DNA from: Pseudomonas viridiflava
Lineage (GTDB): Bacteria; Pseudomonadota; Gammaproteobacteria; Pseudomonadales; Pseudomonadaceae
NCBI RefSeq assembly: GCF_900590755.1
Contig: NZ_UUOC01000052.1
Coordinates: 1 to 64,000, forward strand
DNA length: 64,000 nucleotides
Reading direction: 5' to 3'
Positions 17,381 through 27,302 of the stretch are shown here, one piece after another (within the stretch, counting starts at the first letter, position 1; each line of letters opens with the position of its first letter). The translations under genes and the position numbers were made by a program. The notes under the pieces are model-generated. The model was not told the DNA's origin. It saw nothing but the letters and a program-made list of their open reading frames with translations, and searched no databases.

Positions 17381-17575
17381 ATGAGCGCCCAACTTTCTCC
17401 AATCGTGTCAGAGTTCGAAACACAGGAGCAGGCCGACAGTTATGACCGCTGGTTCCGTGAAAAGGTACAGAGGTCGCTGGACAATCCTGGCGTCGGGGTT
17501 CCGCATGATGAGGTAATGGCAAAAATGGCCGCAATCATTGAGGCTGCCGAGCGCAAGCGTAGCGGACGTGACTGA
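17381..17575 (+). CDS. antitoxin of a type II toxin-antitoxin pair (RelB/ParD-like)
   Basis: A 64-residue acidic protein (EFETQEQADSYDRWFREKVQ, then GVPHDEVMAKMAAI), like StbD/RelB-family antitoxins that bind both their toxin and the promoter. A GGAGG ribosome site is close to the ATG. The stop overlaps the toxin start by one base (TGATG), typical of translational coupling. Confidence 0.82.
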   Translation: MSAQLSPIVSEFETQEQADSYDRWFREKVQRSLDNPGVGVPHDEVMAKMAAIIEAAERKRSGRD

Positions 17576-17850
17576 TGCTGCCAGTTGTTTGGCTCAATGA
17601 CGCCATTTTCGACCTCACCGAAATCCTTACCTACATATCAGCAGAAGACCCTGGCGCCGCGCGCCGCCTGAAAGCTAGATTGGAAGCTGCTCCTCTTGTC
17701 CTGTCAGAGCACCCCTATCTGTATCCAGTCGGTCGAGTGCCCTCCACTCGCGAGCTTGTAGCCCACCCTAACTATATTCTGGTCTACCGCGTCGCCGCCG
17801 TGTGCATCGAGATTGTGGGTGTGTTGCACTCGAGACAGGCTTATCCGTAA
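17575..17850 (+). CDS. toxin of the RelE/ParE superfamily
   Basis: A 91-residue protein with the ParE/RelE plasmid-stabilisation pattern: WLNDAIFDLTEILTYI, EDPGAARRLKARLEAA, HPYLYPVGRVPSTRELV, HPNYILVYRV and a C-terminal VLHSRQAYP. Superfamily members inhibit gyrase (ParE) or cut mRNA on the ribosome (RelE); which applies is not decided by sequence. It is the second gene of the pair beside the decayed T6SS. Confidence 0.85.
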   Translation: MLPVVWLNDAIFDLTEILTYISAEDPGAARRLKARLEAAPLVLSEHPYLYPVGRVPSTRELVAHPNYILVYRVAAVCIEIVGVLHSRQAYP

Positions 17851-17868
17851 CTTCATGTAGCCATGGAC

Positions 17869-17949
17869 CTAGGAGCAAACTTATCCGCGAGACGCCGGGC
17901 TGCTTCGCCAGAAACTACATTGGGCCTCGCCAACAAGTTGGCTCCTACA
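17869..17949. repeat. degenerate paired REP element
   Basis: The left arm TAGGAGCAAACTT...GCGAG and the right arm GCCTCGCCAACAAGTTGGCTC are imperfect inverted copies of a REP sequence ending TAGGAGC/GCTCCTA. Several mismatches suggest an old copy. Confidence 0.6.
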
Positions 17950-17980
17950 GGGTGATATCAACCATCAGGCTGACTCACCC

Positions 17981-19321
17981 TCAATCAATCTTGACCACCT
18001 TGGCCAAGACGATTTTCGGGCCTTTCATCTTTTTGATGATGATCCGCAGGCCTTCGAATTCCATGACTTCTTCAACTTCCGGCACCCGTTTGAGGGTTTC
18101 GTAGATCAGGCCGGCCAGGGTTTCGGCTTCTACGTGGTCCAGGTCGATGCCCAGCAGGCGTTCGACCTTGAACAGCGGCGTGTCGCCACGTACCAGCAAT
18201 TTGCCCGGCTGGTAGGCGAGGATGCCGCGTTCGACCTTGCGGTGTTCGTCCTGGATATCGCCGACCAGCACTTCCAGCACGTCTTCCATGGTCAGGTAGC
18301 CAATGATCTTGCCGTCGGCTTCTTCGACCAGCGCAAAGTGCGCGCCGCCCTGACGGAATTGCTCCAGCAGGCGCGACAGCGGCATGTGCTTGGACACGCG
18401 TTCCAGCGGGCGGGTCAGTTCGGCCAGGTTGAAGGATTCCGGGATGTGATCCAGCGCTGCCAGTTCCAGCAGCAGGTCCTTGATGTGCAGCAGGCCGACA
18501 AACTCGCCACGTTCGGCGTCGTACACCGGGTAGCGGCTGAATTTGTGGCGGCGGAACAGCGCAAGGATTTCCTTGAGCGGCGCGTTGAAGTCCAGGGTCA
18601 CCAGATCTTCCCGGGAGTTGGCCCAGTCCACCACTTCCAGTTCGCCCATCTCCACGGCGGATGCCAGTACACGCATGCCTTGGTCGCTAGGGTCCTGACC
18701 ACGGCTGGAGTGCAGGATCAGCTTCAGTTCTTCGCGGCTGTAACTGTGTTCGTGATGCGGGCCGGGTTCGCCCTGACCGGCAATGCGCAGGATACCGTTG
18801 GCGCTGGCATTGAGCAGATAGATCGCCGGATACATCGCCCAGTAGAACAGGTACAGCGGCACGGCCGTCCACAGCGACAACAGCTCCGGTTTGCGGATCG
18901 CCCAGGATTTGGGGGCCAGCTCGCCGACTACGATGTGCAGGTAGGAAATGATGAAGAAGGCGGTAAAGAACGACACGCCCTTGATCACTTCAGGCGAGTC
19001 CACGCCCACAGCGGCCAGCAGCGGTTCCAGCAAGTGCGCGAACGCAGGCTCACCGACCCAGCCCAGGCCGAGGGAGGCGAGCGTGATGCCCAATTGGCAG
19101 GCTGACAGATAAGCGTCCAGCTGGTTGTGAACGGTGCGCAGGATATGTCCGCGCCAGCCATTTTTTTCAGCAATGGCTTCAACCTTGGTCGAGCGCAGCT
19201 TGACCATGGCGAACTCTGCCGCAACGAAGAAACCGTTGAGCAGGACCAGAAGCATTGCGAAGAGAATCATGCCGAAATCGGCGAACAGTGAAGCGAGGTT
19301 AAAACCAGGGGAAGGGTCCAT
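17981..19321 (-). CDS. CNNM/CorC-type transporter (hemolysin family) with CBS pair
   Basis: A 446-residue membrane protein: an N-terminal DUF21/CNNM domain with four predicted membrane helices (residues 10-200; GMILFAMLLVLLNGFFVAAE, GELAPKSWAIR), two CBS domains at about 215-340, and a C-terminal CorC/HlyC domain. The family is linked to magnesium and cobalt transport; the substrate here is unproven. It lies downstream of phoB-phoR on the same strand, 106 bases after phoR, the position it has in P. aeruginosa. Confidence 0.88.
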   Translation of the reverse strand: MDPSPGFNLASLFADFGMILFAMLLVLLNGFFVAAEFAMVKLRSTKVEAIAEKNGWRGHILRTVHNQLDAYLSACQLGITLASLGLGWVGEPAFAHLLEPLLAAVGVDSPEVIKGVSFFTAFFIISYLHIVVGELAPKSWAIRKPELLSLWTAVPLYLFYWAMYPAIYLLNASANGILRIAGQGEPGPHHEHSYSREELKLILHSSRGQDPSDQGMRVLASAVEMGELEVVDWANSREDLVTLDFNAPLKEILALFRRHKFSRYPVYDAERGEFVGLLHIKDLLLELAALDHIPESFNLAELTRPLERVSKHMPLSRLLEQFRQGGAHFALVEEADGKIIGYLTMEDVLEVLVGDIQDEHRKVERGILAYQPGKLLVRGDTPLFKVERLLGIDLDHVEAETLAGLIYETLKRVPEVEEVMEFEGLRIIIKKMKGPKIVLAKVVKID

Positions 19322-19427
19322 GATGGAGTTTTACGGGTTCCGTTTTAGCGTGAAGAGGTAATTGCCGCACCGAAAACGGGGGCATAAGTGCGGCAATGTA
19401 GCGGCTCAGTGCCTGCTTGCCTAGGGG

Positions 19428-20744
19428 TCAGAGCGACTCATCCCAGGCTTTGGCCAACTGAACCGGCGGGAAATGGCAGGTAAACACGCTGCCTTTGCCC
19501 GGCACGCTGTTGATATCAAGGGTGCCACGGTGGCGCAACAGCACGTGTTTGACGATCGCCAGGCCCAGCCCGGTGCCGCCGGTATTGGAGGCGCGGCTGG
19601 AGTCGACGCGGTAGAAACGTTCGGTCAGGCGCGGCAAATGTTTGGTTTCGATACCGATGCCCGAATCCTGCACGCTCAAGTGCGCACCACGCTCGTCGGA
19701 CCACCAGCGGATGTGGATCTTGCCTTCGGCCGGGGTGTATTTGACGGCATTGAAGATCAGGTTGGAAAACGCGCTGCGCAGCTCGGTTTCACTGCCCTTG
19801 AGGTGGATATCGCTCTCAAGGTCGAGGCTGATCTGCTGGTTTTTGCCTCCCGACAATTCCTGCGCATCTTCGGTGATTGTTTCCAGCAGGGTGCCGATAT
19901 CCAGCGGATGGTTATCGGAGGGGTAATCCGTGGCTTCGAGTTTGGCCAGCAGCAGCAAATCATTGAGCAGCGTCTGCATACGCCCGCCCTGCTGGTGCAT
20001 CTGTTGCAGCGCGCGGACCCAGCGCGGGTTAACTTCTTCGACGTTATCGAGCAAGGTTTCCAGATAGCCGAAGATCACCGTCAGGGGTGTGCGCAGCTCG
20101 TGGGAGACGTTGGCGATGAAGTCTTTGCGCATCTGTTCGAGCTGATGAATCCGGGTCACATCGCGCACCAGCATCAGGTGCTCGTTGTTGCCGTAACGGG
20201 TGATCAGCAGCTGGATACGCATCCGGTCATTGGTGGGCGAGGGAATTTCCAGCGGCTCGGCGTAACTCTCCTGCTCGAAATATTCCTTGAAGCGCGGGTG
20301 ACGTACCAGGTTGGTCACCGGCTGGCCGCTGTCCTGGGGCGTTTTGAGGCCCATGAGGGTTTCTGCGGCGCGGTTCCACCATTCAAGGTTGCCTTCGCTG
20401 TCGAGCATGATCACAGCGTCTTTGAGGGCAGCGGTGGATTCCTGAACCCGGTCGATCACCGCTTGCAGGCGTCCGCGCACTCGCTGATCGCGGCGTTGCA
20501 GGTGGTAGATGCTGTCGAAGACTTCGCCCCACAGGCCATAGCCATCCGGCGGCGGCTCGTCGGCCTTATGGCTGCTGAGCCAGTCGTGAAGACGCAGAAG
20601 TTGTTTGAGGGTCCAGGCCAGATAAAGCCCAAGACCGATGGCCAGACTCCAGCCGTATTGACTGCTGATCAGCCCGACCACGAGGCAGGCCGTAACCAGC
20701 AGCAACATGTGGCGGATCAGGGTGCCATGCCAGTTTTGATTCAA
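19428..20744 (-). CDS. phoR: phosphate-regulon sensor histidine kinase PhoR
   Basis: A 438-residue membrane kinase. Two N-terminal helices (residues 11-50) are followed by a charged linker, a PAS domain (LEWWNRAAETLMG), a HisKA domain with the phosphoacceptor in NVSHELRTPLTVI, and a HATPase domain with NLIFNAVKYT and GTGLGLAIVKHV. PhoR phosphorylates PhoB when phosphate is scarce and is restrained by the Pst-PhoU complex. It lies 66 bases after phoB on the same strand. Confidence 0.96.
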   Translation of the reverse strand: MNQNWHGTLIRHMLLLVTACLVVGLISSQYGWSLAIGLGLYLAWTLKQLLRLHDWLSSHKADEPPPDGYGLWGEVFDSIYHLQRRDQRVRGRLQAVIDRVQESTAALKDAVIMLDSEGNLEWWNRAAETLMGLKTPQDSGQPVTNLVRHPRFKEYFEQESYAEPLEIPSPTNDRMRIQLLITRYGNNEHLMLVRDVTRIHQLEQMRKDFIANVSHELRTPLTVIFGYLETLLDNVEEVNPRWVRALQQMHQQGGRMQTLLNDLLLLAKLEATDYPSDNHPLDIGTLLETITEDAQELSGGKNQQISLDLESDIHLKGSETELRSAFSNLIFNAVKYTPAEGKIHIRWWSDERGAHLSVQDSGIGIETKHLPRLTERFYRVDSSRASNTGGTGLGLAIVKHVLLRHRGTLDINSVPGKGSVFTCHFPPVQLAKAWDESL

Positions 20745-20810
20745 TTAAGAGCACATCCATGTCTAGCGCCAGCTCTGCGGCTGCGGTGTCTGTTTACAGA
20801 AAATTGGCTT

Positions 20811-21500
20811 TCAGCTCTTGGTAGAGAAGCGATAGCCCGTGCCGCGCACGGTTTGTACCAGATTTTCGTAAGCATCGCCGAGGGCTTTGCGCAGGCGACG
20901 GATATGGACATCGACCGTGCGTTCTTCGACATAAACATTGCCTCCCCAGACCTGATCCAGCAATTGCCCGCGGGTATAGGCGCGCTCTTGGTGGGTCATG
21001 AAGAATTGCAGCAGACGATATTCGGTAGGGCCCATTTCAGCGGGCTTGCCGTCGATGGTTACGCGGTGGCTGATCGGGTCGAGCAGCAGGCCGCCGACTT
21101 CAATCGGCGCTTCGCCATCAGTCGGGCCAGCGCGACGCAGGACTGCCTTGAGACGCGCAACCAGTTCACGGGGGGAAAACGGCTTGGTGATGTAGTCATC
21201 CGCACCGACTTCCAGGCCCTGGATCTTGTTGTCCTCTTCGCCTTTGGCGGTGAGCATGATGATCGGAATGTCTCCGGTCAGCTCGTCACGCTTCAGACGG
21301 CGAGCCAGCTCGATGCCCGATGTGCCCGGCAACATCCAGTCGAGCAGGATCAGATCCGGTTTACGGTCTACGATGATTGCGTGGGCTTGCTGAGAGTTCT
21401 CTGCTTCCATGCAGTCATAGCCGGCCATTTCCAACGCAACGGCGATCATTTCGCGAATAGGCGCTTCGTCGTCAACGATCAGAATGCTCCTGCCAACCAT
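20811..21500 (-). CDS. phoB: phosphate-regulon response regulator PhoB
   Basis: A 229-residue OmpR-type regulator: a receiver domain with acidic pocket DDE and phosphoacceptor Asp 54 ([10 protein letters not shown]), and a winged-helix DNA-binding domain ([18 protein letters not shown]). Phosphorylated PhoB binds Pho boxes. Known pseudomonad PhoB proteins start at [11 protein letters not shown], so I use the ATG at 21500 rather than one six codons upstream. A candidate Pho box is about 50 bases upstream. Confidence 0.97.
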   Translation of the reverse strand: MVGRSILIVDDEAPIREMIAVALEMAGYDCMEAENSQQAHAIIVDRKPDLILLDWMLPGTSGIELARRLKRDELTGDIPIIMLTAKGEEDNKIQGLEVGADDYITKPFSPRELVARLKAVLRRAGPTDGEAPIEVGGLLLDPISHRVTIDGKPAEMGPTEYRLLQFFMTHQERAYTRGQLLDQVWGGNVYVEERTVDVHIRRLRKALGDAYENLVQTVRGTGYRFSTKS

Positions 21501-21552
21501 GCTCGAACCTCTTGTCATTTAACTGTCTTGGGGCGCATTAGATAACGGAATT

Positions 21553-21570
21553 ATTGCAGTCGTGTGACAG
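21553..21570 (-). promoter_or_regulatory. candidate Pho box upstream of phoB
   Basis: On the minus strand CTGTCAC-ACGA-CTGCAAT matches two Pho half-sites (CTGTCAT) with the usual 11-base period. The position suits autoregulation of phoB-phoR, which is known in other gammaproteobacteria. Confidence 0.55.
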
Positions 21571-21660
21571 CTCAGTGTGAGGGCTAGCATGCCAGGTTCT
21601 CAAGGGGCTAATGTGCGGTCTTCATCCGACAATAAAATCAACCAAGAAGAGGATTCACCG

Positions 21661-22038
21661 ATGCTCAGGATTTCATCGACATTCAAGGCTTTGCTGACCG
21701 CTGCTGCGTTGGCATCTTCGGGTCTGGCGTTTGCTGCTGAACCGGGGATGGCGCAGGACGGCATTTTGACTCAGCACAACGGGCTCACGCTTTACACCTT
21801 CGACAAAGACAGCGCTGGCAAGTCTGCGTGTAACGACGCCTGCGCCGTTAACTGGCCGCCGCTTTCCGCTGAAGCCACCGACAAGGCATCGGGCAAGTGG
21901 ACGACCATCAAGCGCGATGACGGCAAGATGCAGTGGGCGTATGACGGCAAGCCGGTGTATGGCTACAAGGATGACAAGAAAGCAGGCGACAAGACCGGTG
22001 ACGGTAAAGGCGGCGTCTGGCACGTGGTTAAGCCTTAA
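21661..22038 (+). CDS. secreted COG4315-type repeat protein
   Basis: A 125-residue exported protein with a signal peptide cleaved near residue 23 (SSGLAFAAEP) and two copies of the lipoprotein-repeat motif: LTQHNGLTLYTFDKD...CNDACAVNWPP and MQWAYDGKPVYGYKDD. COG4315 proteins are widespread and poorly characterised. I chose the ATG at 21661, where the signal peptide begins; the frame is open upstream. It is divergent from phoB. Confidence 0.82.
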   Translation: MLRISSTFKALLTAAALASSGLAFAAEPGMAQDGILTQHNGLTLYTFDKDSAGKSACNDACAVNWPPLSAEATDKASGKWTTIKRDDGKMQWAYDGKPVYGYKDDKKAGDKTGDGKGGVWHVVKP

Positions 22039-22052
22039 GACTGAGTCGATCC

Positions 22053-22142
22053 GTGGGACCGGCTTTAGCCGGGAAGAGGTCAGCTAAATCGCCACATCTG
22101 TAGCGTTTGAACTGGCGCCTTCCCGGCTAAAGCCGGCCCCAC
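22053..22142. repeat. paired REP element (REPIN), family A, 90 bp
   Basis: GTGGGACCGGCTTTAGCCGG at the left end faces its inverted copy at the right end, separated by a unique centre. It lies between convergent genes (COG4315 protein and ubiA), a usual place for REP elements. Confidence 0.92.
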
Positions 22143-22165
22143 GTTGAGCTAGTGCGACGCTCACA

Positions 22166-23056
22166 TCAACGCAGCGCGTAATCCGCCACGATCCCGACAA
22201 AAATCGCCAGCCCCGCCCAATGGTTGTGCAGAAACGCCTTGAAGCACGCCTCGCGACCTCGATCACGGGTGGACCAGAATTCCCACGCAAAACAAACCGC
22301 AGCCACCAGCAGGCCAAGATAAAAACACACGCCCAATTCAAAGCGCGCACCGGCCAGCAGCAGGCAGCCCAGCGCCAGGCCTTGCAAGGTCAGGATGATG
22401 ATCCGGTCGGCGTCGCCGAAAAGCACGGCGGTGGATTTCACGCCGATCTTCAGGTCGTCTTCCCGGTCGACCATCGCGTAGTACGTGTCATACGCCACCG
22501 TCCACAGCAGGTTGGCGATGTACAGCAGCCACGCCGCCGCGGGCAAATGACCGGTCTCTGCGGTGAACGCCATGGGCATGCCCCACGAAAACGCCGCGCC
22601 CAGCACAACCTGCGGGTAATAGGTGTAGCGCTTCATGAACGGGTAACACGCCGCCAGCGCCAGGCCTCCGAAAGACAGCCAGATCGTGGTGGGATTGGTC
22701 AGCAGGACCAGCAGGAAACTCGCCAGTACCAGCACGGCAAACAACACCAATGCTTCTTTGGAGCTGACTTTGCCGCTCACCAGCGGCCGCTGCTCAGTAC
22801 GCTTGACGTGGCCGTCCACCTTGCGGTCAGCGAAGTCGTTGATCACGCAACCGGCGGCGCGCATCAGAAAAACGCCCACCACGAAAATCACGATATTGAG
22901 CAGCGACGGCGAGCCTTCACCGGCAATCCACAGCGCCCAAAGCGTCGGCCACAACAGCAGGTAAATACCGATGGGCTTGTCGATTCGCATCAACTGAATG
23001 AAATCCCAGCTGCGCGGGTTCAGACGATTCAGGGATTTGAGTAGCGTCAGGTACAT
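22166..23056 (-). CDS. ubiA: 4-hydroxybenzoate polyprenyltransferase UbiA
   Basis: A 296-residue integral membrane prenyltransferase that attaches the polyprenyl tail to 4-hydroxybenzoate in ubiquinone synthesis. Both Asp-rich motifs are present ([11 protein letters not shown] and [13 protein letters not shown]), with about eight membrane helices. The ATG at 23056, giving [15 protein letters not shown], matches UbiA starts and overlaps the ubiC stop by one base (TGATG), so the two genes are translationally coupled. Confidence 0.96.
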   Translation of the reverse strand: MYLTLLKSLNRLNPRSWDFIQLMRIDKPIGIYLLLWPTLWALWIAGEGSPSLLNIVIFVVGVFLMRAAGCVINDFADRKVDGHVKRTEQRPLVSGKVSSKEALVLFAVLVLASFLLVLLTNPTTIWLSFGGLALAACYPFMKRYTYYPQVVLGAAFSWGMPMAFTAETGHLPAAAWLLYIANLLWTVAYDTYYAMVDREDDLKIGVKSTAVLFGDADRIIILTLQGLALGCLLLAGARFELGVCFYLGLLVAAVCFAWEFWSTRDRGREACFKAFLHNHWAGLAIFVGIVADYALR

Positions 23057-23625
23057 CAGCATTGCTCCATGGTGCGAATCGCCTGCCAGAGCGTGGGCAG
23101 GAACACTTCGGCGACCAGTATTTTCAGAGGGCCACGGCTAAAGCACGAGCGGCGGCCCCATAAATCTGTTGCTGCATCAGCGGCGGGCAACCAGGCGGCG
23201 GGGTATACGCAGACTTGCAGTGTTCCGCGCGCGAATGCCGGGTCGCAGAACAGCAACTCGCCCAGGGAGCGGGTGCCCAGCTCATCCATGTGCAGACCAG
23301 TTTGCTGCAAGGCGTTGCGGCCAGCGACGCTGCGGGCGAACACCCACTTCTGGTCATGGCCGCGCAGATAGACTTCGCGCACCCAGCCGATGCTCGCTGC
23401 GGGCAACTCAAGCGCCGCACACTCGTCGTCGCGCAACGCTTGCCAGCCTTCGAACAGCGGCGTGACACTGAAGTGTCCGGCAGACAGTGCCGTCAATCGG
23501 CGAGTCAGGGAGTCCGGGTGAAACAGCCACTCAAGCACTACGGGTTCGGCGGCGTCATCAAGGGCGGCGCGTTCGAGCCAGCGGGGCGTGATCAATGAAG
23601 GGATTTGCTCGGTCACGGTAGGCAA
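23056..23625 (-). CDS. ubiC: chorismate pyruvate-lyase UbiC
   Basis: A 189-residue enzyme that splits chorismate to 4-hydroxybenzoate and pyruvate, the first committed step of ubiquinone synthesis. Family segments include [42 protein letters not shown] and a C-terminal WGRRSCF. It is the first gene of the ubiC-ubiA operon and is divergent from the rubredoxin gene; the 202 bases between must hold both promoters. Confidence 0.94.
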   Translation of the reverse strand: MPTVTEQIPSLITPRWLERAALDDAAEPVVLEWLFHPDSLTRRLTALSAGHFSVTPLFEGWQALRDDECAALELPAASIGWVREVYLRGHDQKWVFARSVAGRNALQQTGLHMDELGTRSLGELLFCDPAFARGTLQVCVYPAAWLPAADAATDLWGRRSCFSRGPLKILVAEVFLPTLWQAIRTMEQC

Positions 23626-23827
23626 TTATTGGCGTCAATCGAGGCCGCGAGCTTAGCATGATTGCCCCTGGCGACCGATGGCCGGTCACAGTCTGTGATG
23701 AATGCCGGGGTTGCATGTCGGCCCTGTGATCAGTACAAACCCCCTGAGTTTGGCGCAAGCGCGGCACCTGACGACCGCGTAGTTTTTGAGCAGCGCCGAA
23801 ATAGCCTGAAAAAATGAGAGATAAACG

Positions 23828-23995
23828 ATGAAGAAGTGGCAATGCATTGTCTGTGGCCTGATTTACGACGAAGCCATGGGTTGGCCTGATGACGGCATTG
23901 CGCCGGGCACGCTCTGGCAGGATGTTCCTGAGGATTGGCTATGCCCGGATTGCGGCGTAGGCAAGATGGATTTCGAAATGATCGAAATCGGCTGA
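23828..23995 (+). CDS. rubA: rubredoxin
   Basis: A 55-residue iron protein too short for most gene calls. The two iron-binding knuckles CIVCG (residues 6-10) and CPDCG (39-43) supply all four cysteines, and the core [11 protein letters not shown] is typical. Rubredoxin shuttles electrons, in pseudomonads to alkane hydroxylases or oxygen-stress enzymes. Rubredoxin reductase follows after 36 bases. P. aeruginosa has two tandem rubredoxin genes at this locus (from memory); only one is seen here. Confidence 0.96.
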   Translation: MKKWQCIVCGLIYDEAMGWPDDGIAPGTLWQDVPEDWLCPDCGVGKMDFEMIEIG

Positions 23996-24031
23996 TACGG
24001 CCTTTAAACAATTTCTGGTTTGGAATGACGC

Positions 24032-25180
24032 ATGAACGCACCTGTTGTGATTATTGGCACTGGCCTGGCGGGCTACAACCTGGCCAGGGAATTTCGCAAG
24101 CTCGATGGCGAAACGCCGCTGCTGCTGATCACCGCCGATGACGGGCGCTCCTACTCCAAGCCGATGCTGTCCACCGGTTTTGGCAAGAACAAGGAAGCCG
24201 ACGGCCTGAGCATGGCCGAGGCCGGCGCAATGGCCATCCAGCTCAACGCTGAAGTGCGCACCCATACCCGCATCAGCGGCATCGATCCGGGCCATAAACG
24301 CCTGTGGATCGGGGAAGAAGCGGTGTATTACCGCGACCTTATCCTGGCCTGGGGTGCGGAAACCATCCGCGTGCCGGTCGAAGGCGATGCCAGTGATGCA
24401 ATCTTCCCCATCAACGATCTGGAAGACTACGCCCGCTTCCGCGCTGCCGCTGCGGGCAAGCGCCGGGTGCTGATTCTGGGCGTTGGCCTGATTGGCTGCG
24501 AGTTCGCCAATGACCTGATTCTGGGCGGTTATGAAGTGGATCTCGTGGCGCCTTGCGAACACGTGATGCCGACCCTGCTGCATCCGGCTGCCGCAGCGGC
24601 TGTGCGCAGTGGTCTGGAAAGCCTCGGTGCGCGCTTTCATCTCGGGCCGCTGATGACCCGTTTGCTGCGCACGGACGACGGCCTTGAAGCGCACCTGTCC
24701 GACGGTCAGGTCATCGCCTGTGATGTGGTGGTGTCAGCGATTGGCCTGCGACCGCGTGTTGATCTGGCGGCGGCTGCCGGGTTGCAGATCGGGCGCGGTG
24801 TTATCGTCGACCGTGAGCTTAAAACTTCACACGCCAATATCTATGCGTTGGGCGATTGCGCTGAAGTCGATGGCTTGAATCTGCTGTATGTCATGCCGCT
24901 GATGAGCTGCGCCCGTGCTCTGGCGCAGACGCTGGCGGGCACCCCGACTGCGGTCAAATACGGGCCAATGCCGATCACGGTCAAAACCCCGGTTTGCCCG
25001 CTGGTGGTCTCGCCGCCACCACGAGGCGTCGAAGGCACCTGGAGCGTTGAAGGCCAGGGCGCCGACATCAAAGCGCTGTGTCACGACCCCGCGGGCAATC
25101 TGCTGGGCTATGCGCTGACGGGCGCGGCGGTGATGGAGAAACTGGCCCTGAACAAGGCGCTCCCCGCGCTGTTGGCTTAA
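24032..25180 (+). CDS. rubB: rubredoxin-NAD(P)+ reductase
   Basis: A 382-residue FAD-dependent reductase. The FAD fingerprint [18 protein letters not shown] is at residues 8-25, a second dinucleotide fold [13 protein letters not shown] is near 150, and [11 protein letters not shown] near 270 contacts FAD. It reduces rubredoxin with NADH. The C-terminal domain is complete. It is in an operon with rubA. Confidence 0.93.
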   Translation: MNAPVVIIGTGLAGYNLAREFRKLDGETPLLLITADDGRSYSKPMLSTGFGKNKEADGLSMAEAGAMAIQLNAEVRTHTRISGIDPGHKRLWIGEEAVYYRDLILAWGAETIRVPVEGDASDAIFPINDLEDYARFRAAAAGKRRVLILGVGLIGCEFANDLILGGYEVDLVAPCEHVMPTLLHPAAAAAVRSGLESLGARFHLGPLMTRLLRTDDGLEAHLSDGQVIACDVVVSAIGLRPRVDLAAAAGLQIGRGVIVDRELKTSHANIYALGDCAEVDGLNLLYVMPLMSCARALAQTLAGTPTAVKYGPMPITVKTPVCPLVVSPPPRGVEGTWSVEGQGADIKALCHDPAGNLLGYALTGAAVMEKLALNKALPALLA

Positions 25181-25370
25181 ATACTGGTCGTTCTGTCGGA
25201 TAAGCCACGTTATTGAGCAGATAAACGTGGCGCACGTACTGGCGCGGGCCAGAACGGCATGCCATCCTCATTCCCGTCTGCCGCTACGTAGAGCCGTCGC
25301 GGCACTCGGTCGCTGCTTTTACGCAGCGGCACGGGACATAAAAACAATAAACCGTAGAAAGAGGCTTCAT

Positions 25371-25646
25371 ATGCGTAAACCAGAACTTGCAGCCGCCATT
25401 GCTGAAAAGGCGGATCTGACCAAAGAACAAGCCAACCGCGTCCTCAACGCCGTCCTCGAAGAAATCACCGGTGCCCTGCACCGCAAAGACAGCGTCACGC
25501 TGGTCGGCTTCGGTACCTTCCTGCAACGCCACCGCGGCGCCCGCACCGGTAAAAACCCCCAGACCGGCGAGCCGGTAAAAATCAAGGCAAGCAACACCGT
25601 GGCCTTCAAGCCAGGTAAATCCCTGAAAGACAGCGTTAACCCCTAA
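25371..25646 (+). CDS. hupN: HU-family DNA-binding protein
   Basis: A 91-residue histone-like protein. The dimerisation helices (MRKPELAAAIAEKADLTKEQ as its first 20 residues) and the DNA-binding arm (GFGTFLQRHRGARTGKNPQT) are standard for HU. In P. putida the HU gene next to rubredoxin reductase is called hupN, and I use that name for its position. AAAGAGG precedes the ATG and a strong terminator follows. The 190 bases upstream hold an 8-bp hairpin at 25204-25231 (probably the end of rubB) and the hupN promoter. Confidence 0.92.
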   Translation: MRKPELAAAIAEKADLTKEQANRVLNAVLEEITGALHRKDSVTLVGFGTFLQRHRGARTGKNPQTGEPVKIKASNTVAFKPGKSLKDSVNP

Positions 25647-25687
25647 ATCCCCGCTGGACGCCTTGGCGGGAGGCGAGCAGTGAAAAG

Positions 25688-25723
25688 ACGGGCACACCAA
25701 CGTAGATTGGGTGCCCGTTTTTT
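25688..25723 (+). terminator. rho-independent terminator of hupN
   Basis: ACGGGCACACCAA pairs with TTGGGTGCCCGT across a short loop, with one bulged base, followed by T6. Confidence 0.88.
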
Positions 25724-26170
25724 GTGGGCGCCTGTTTGACTGGCTCTGCTTGTGTAGTGGCAATCTGGATAACCCTACAGATATACGTTTTTGTCGCATC
25801 TGGACAGCCGCATGTCCGCACTAAAAATAAGGCCTATAAACCGCTATTTATCTGACCTTCAGGGTGTTTTTGCGGGTATATCGATATTCCTGACGCTGAA
25901 ATCGCCGTTTTATAAAAAATCGACTACTTTGCTTCTGAAGGCCTGAGAACAAGGGCTGAAGCCAGGTGACTGCGACATTTGGTCACGGCATGACTTGTAG
26001 TTAATTTATCGTCTCGTTACAAAATCCATTGAAGGCACCAAACTTCGCCTGCAAAATGCCGCGCCCCGCCGGGAAATGGCGGGATCATGCTGATCGGCAG
26101 CCCCAGTCGCGCTTACTTGAGTGCGCTGGCCTATTTGAAGAAAACAAGAAGATCACGCAGGAGATTACAC
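25724..26170 (+). promoter_or_regulatory. 447-base gap upstream of pntAA
   Basis: No credible gene. The stretch around 25820-26020 is A/T-rich compared with its surroundings. A small hairpin CCCGCC-GGGAAAT-GGCGGG lies at 26065-26083 in what would be the pntAA leader. It must hold the pnt promoter, but I cannot place one with confidence. Confidence 0.35.
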
Positions 26171-27292
26171 GTGCACATTGGCGTTCCTCTCGAGACCCAG
26201 TCGGGTGAAAAGCGGGTTGCTGCAACCCCTGAAACCATCAAGAAGCTGATCGCCCAAGGCCATCGCGTCACGGTGCAAAGCGCAGCAGGCATTAGCGCCA
26301 GCGTTCCAGACAGTGCTTATGAAGCCGCAGGCGCCGCCATCGGCACCGGAGCTCAAGCATTGGCTGCCGAGCTGGTGCTCAAGGTCACCGCACCCAACGA
26401 CAGCGAACTTGCCCAGATCAAGAGCGGTACGATCGTTGTCGGGATGCTCAACCCCTTCAACAACGACACCATCGGCAAGATGGCCGAGCAAGGCATTACA
26501 GCCTTCGCCCTTGAAGCCGCGCCGCGCACTTCCCGTGCCCAGAGCCTGGACGTGCTGTCCTCCCAAGCCAACATTGCCGGTTACAAAGCCGTGTTGCTGG
26601 GTGCGCATCACTACCCGCGCTTCATGCCGATGCTGATGACGGCCGCAGGTACGGTGAAGGCTGCACGCGTGCTGGTACTGGGTGCTGGCGTAGCGGGCCT
26701 GCAGGCCATCGCGACGGCCAAGCGTCTGGGTGCTGTAGTCGAAGCCTCCGATGTGCGCCCTGCGGTGAAAGAGCAGATCGAATCCCTGGGTGCCAAGTTC
26801 ATCGACGTGCCTTACGAAACCGATGAAGAGCGCGAATGCGCCGTCGGTGTCGGTGGCTACGCTCGTCCGATGCCAGCCAGCTGGATGCAGCGTCAGGCGG
26901 TTGCCGTGCATGAGCGCGCCAAGCAGTCGGACATCGTCATCACCACGGCACTGATCCCCGGTCGTAAAGCGCCCGTGTTGCTCAGCGCAGAGACAGTAGC
27001 AGAGATGAAGCCCGGCTCGGTGGTGATTGATCTGGCAGCGGCTCAAGGTGGCAACTGCCCGCTGACCGTCGCGGACCAAGTTGTTGTGCAGCATGGCGTC
27101 ACCATCGTCGGCCACAGCAATCTGCCCGCGCTGGTCGCCGCTGATGCTTCGGCGCTGTACGCCCGCAACCTGCTGGACTTCATGAAGCTGTTGTTCGACA
27201 AGGACGGCCAGCTGCACATCAATCTCGAAGACGACATCGTTGCCGCGTGCCTGATGTGCCGCGATGGCCAAGTCATCCGCAAGAACGGCTGA
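26171..27292 (+). CDS. pntAA: NAD(P) transhydrogenase alpha subunit, part 1 (NAD-binding domain)
   Basis: A 373-residue cytoplasmic dI component of the proton-translocating transhydrogenase, which binds NAD(H). [20 protein letters not shown] at the start and [20 protein letters not shown] near 170 are diagnostic. The start is GTG 26171 with CAGGAGA upstream, giving the family's usual length; an in-frame upstream ATG adds 28 unrelated residues. As in other pseudomonads, the alpha subunit is split in two genes. Confidence 0.94.
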   Translation: MHIGVPLETQSGEKRVAATPETIKKLIAQGHRVTVQSAAGISASVPDSAYEAAGAAIGTGAQALAAELVLKVTAPNDSELAQIKSGTIVVGMLNPFNNDTIGKMAEQGITAFALEAAPRTSRAQSLDVLSSQANIAGYKAVLLGAHHYPRFMPMLMTAAGTVKAARVLVLGAGVAGLQAIATAKRLGAVVEASDVRPAVKEQIESLGAKFIDVPYETDEERECAVGVGGYARPMPASWMQRQAVAVHERAKQSDIVITTALIPGRKAPVLLSAETVAEMKPGSVVIDLAAAQGGNCPLTVADQVVVQHGVTIVGHSNLPALVAADASALYARNLLDFMKLLFDKDGQLHINLEDDIVAACLMCRDGQVIRKNG

Positions 27293-27302
27293 GGATAGAA
27301 CA

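Noticed and set aside
19473-21545. A 690-codon open frame antisense to phoR and phoB, continuing through the gap between them
   Set aside because: It mirrors the codon pattern of two certain genes in a GC-rich genome, is rich in His/Gln/Arg/Ala with no domain, and has no ribosome site.
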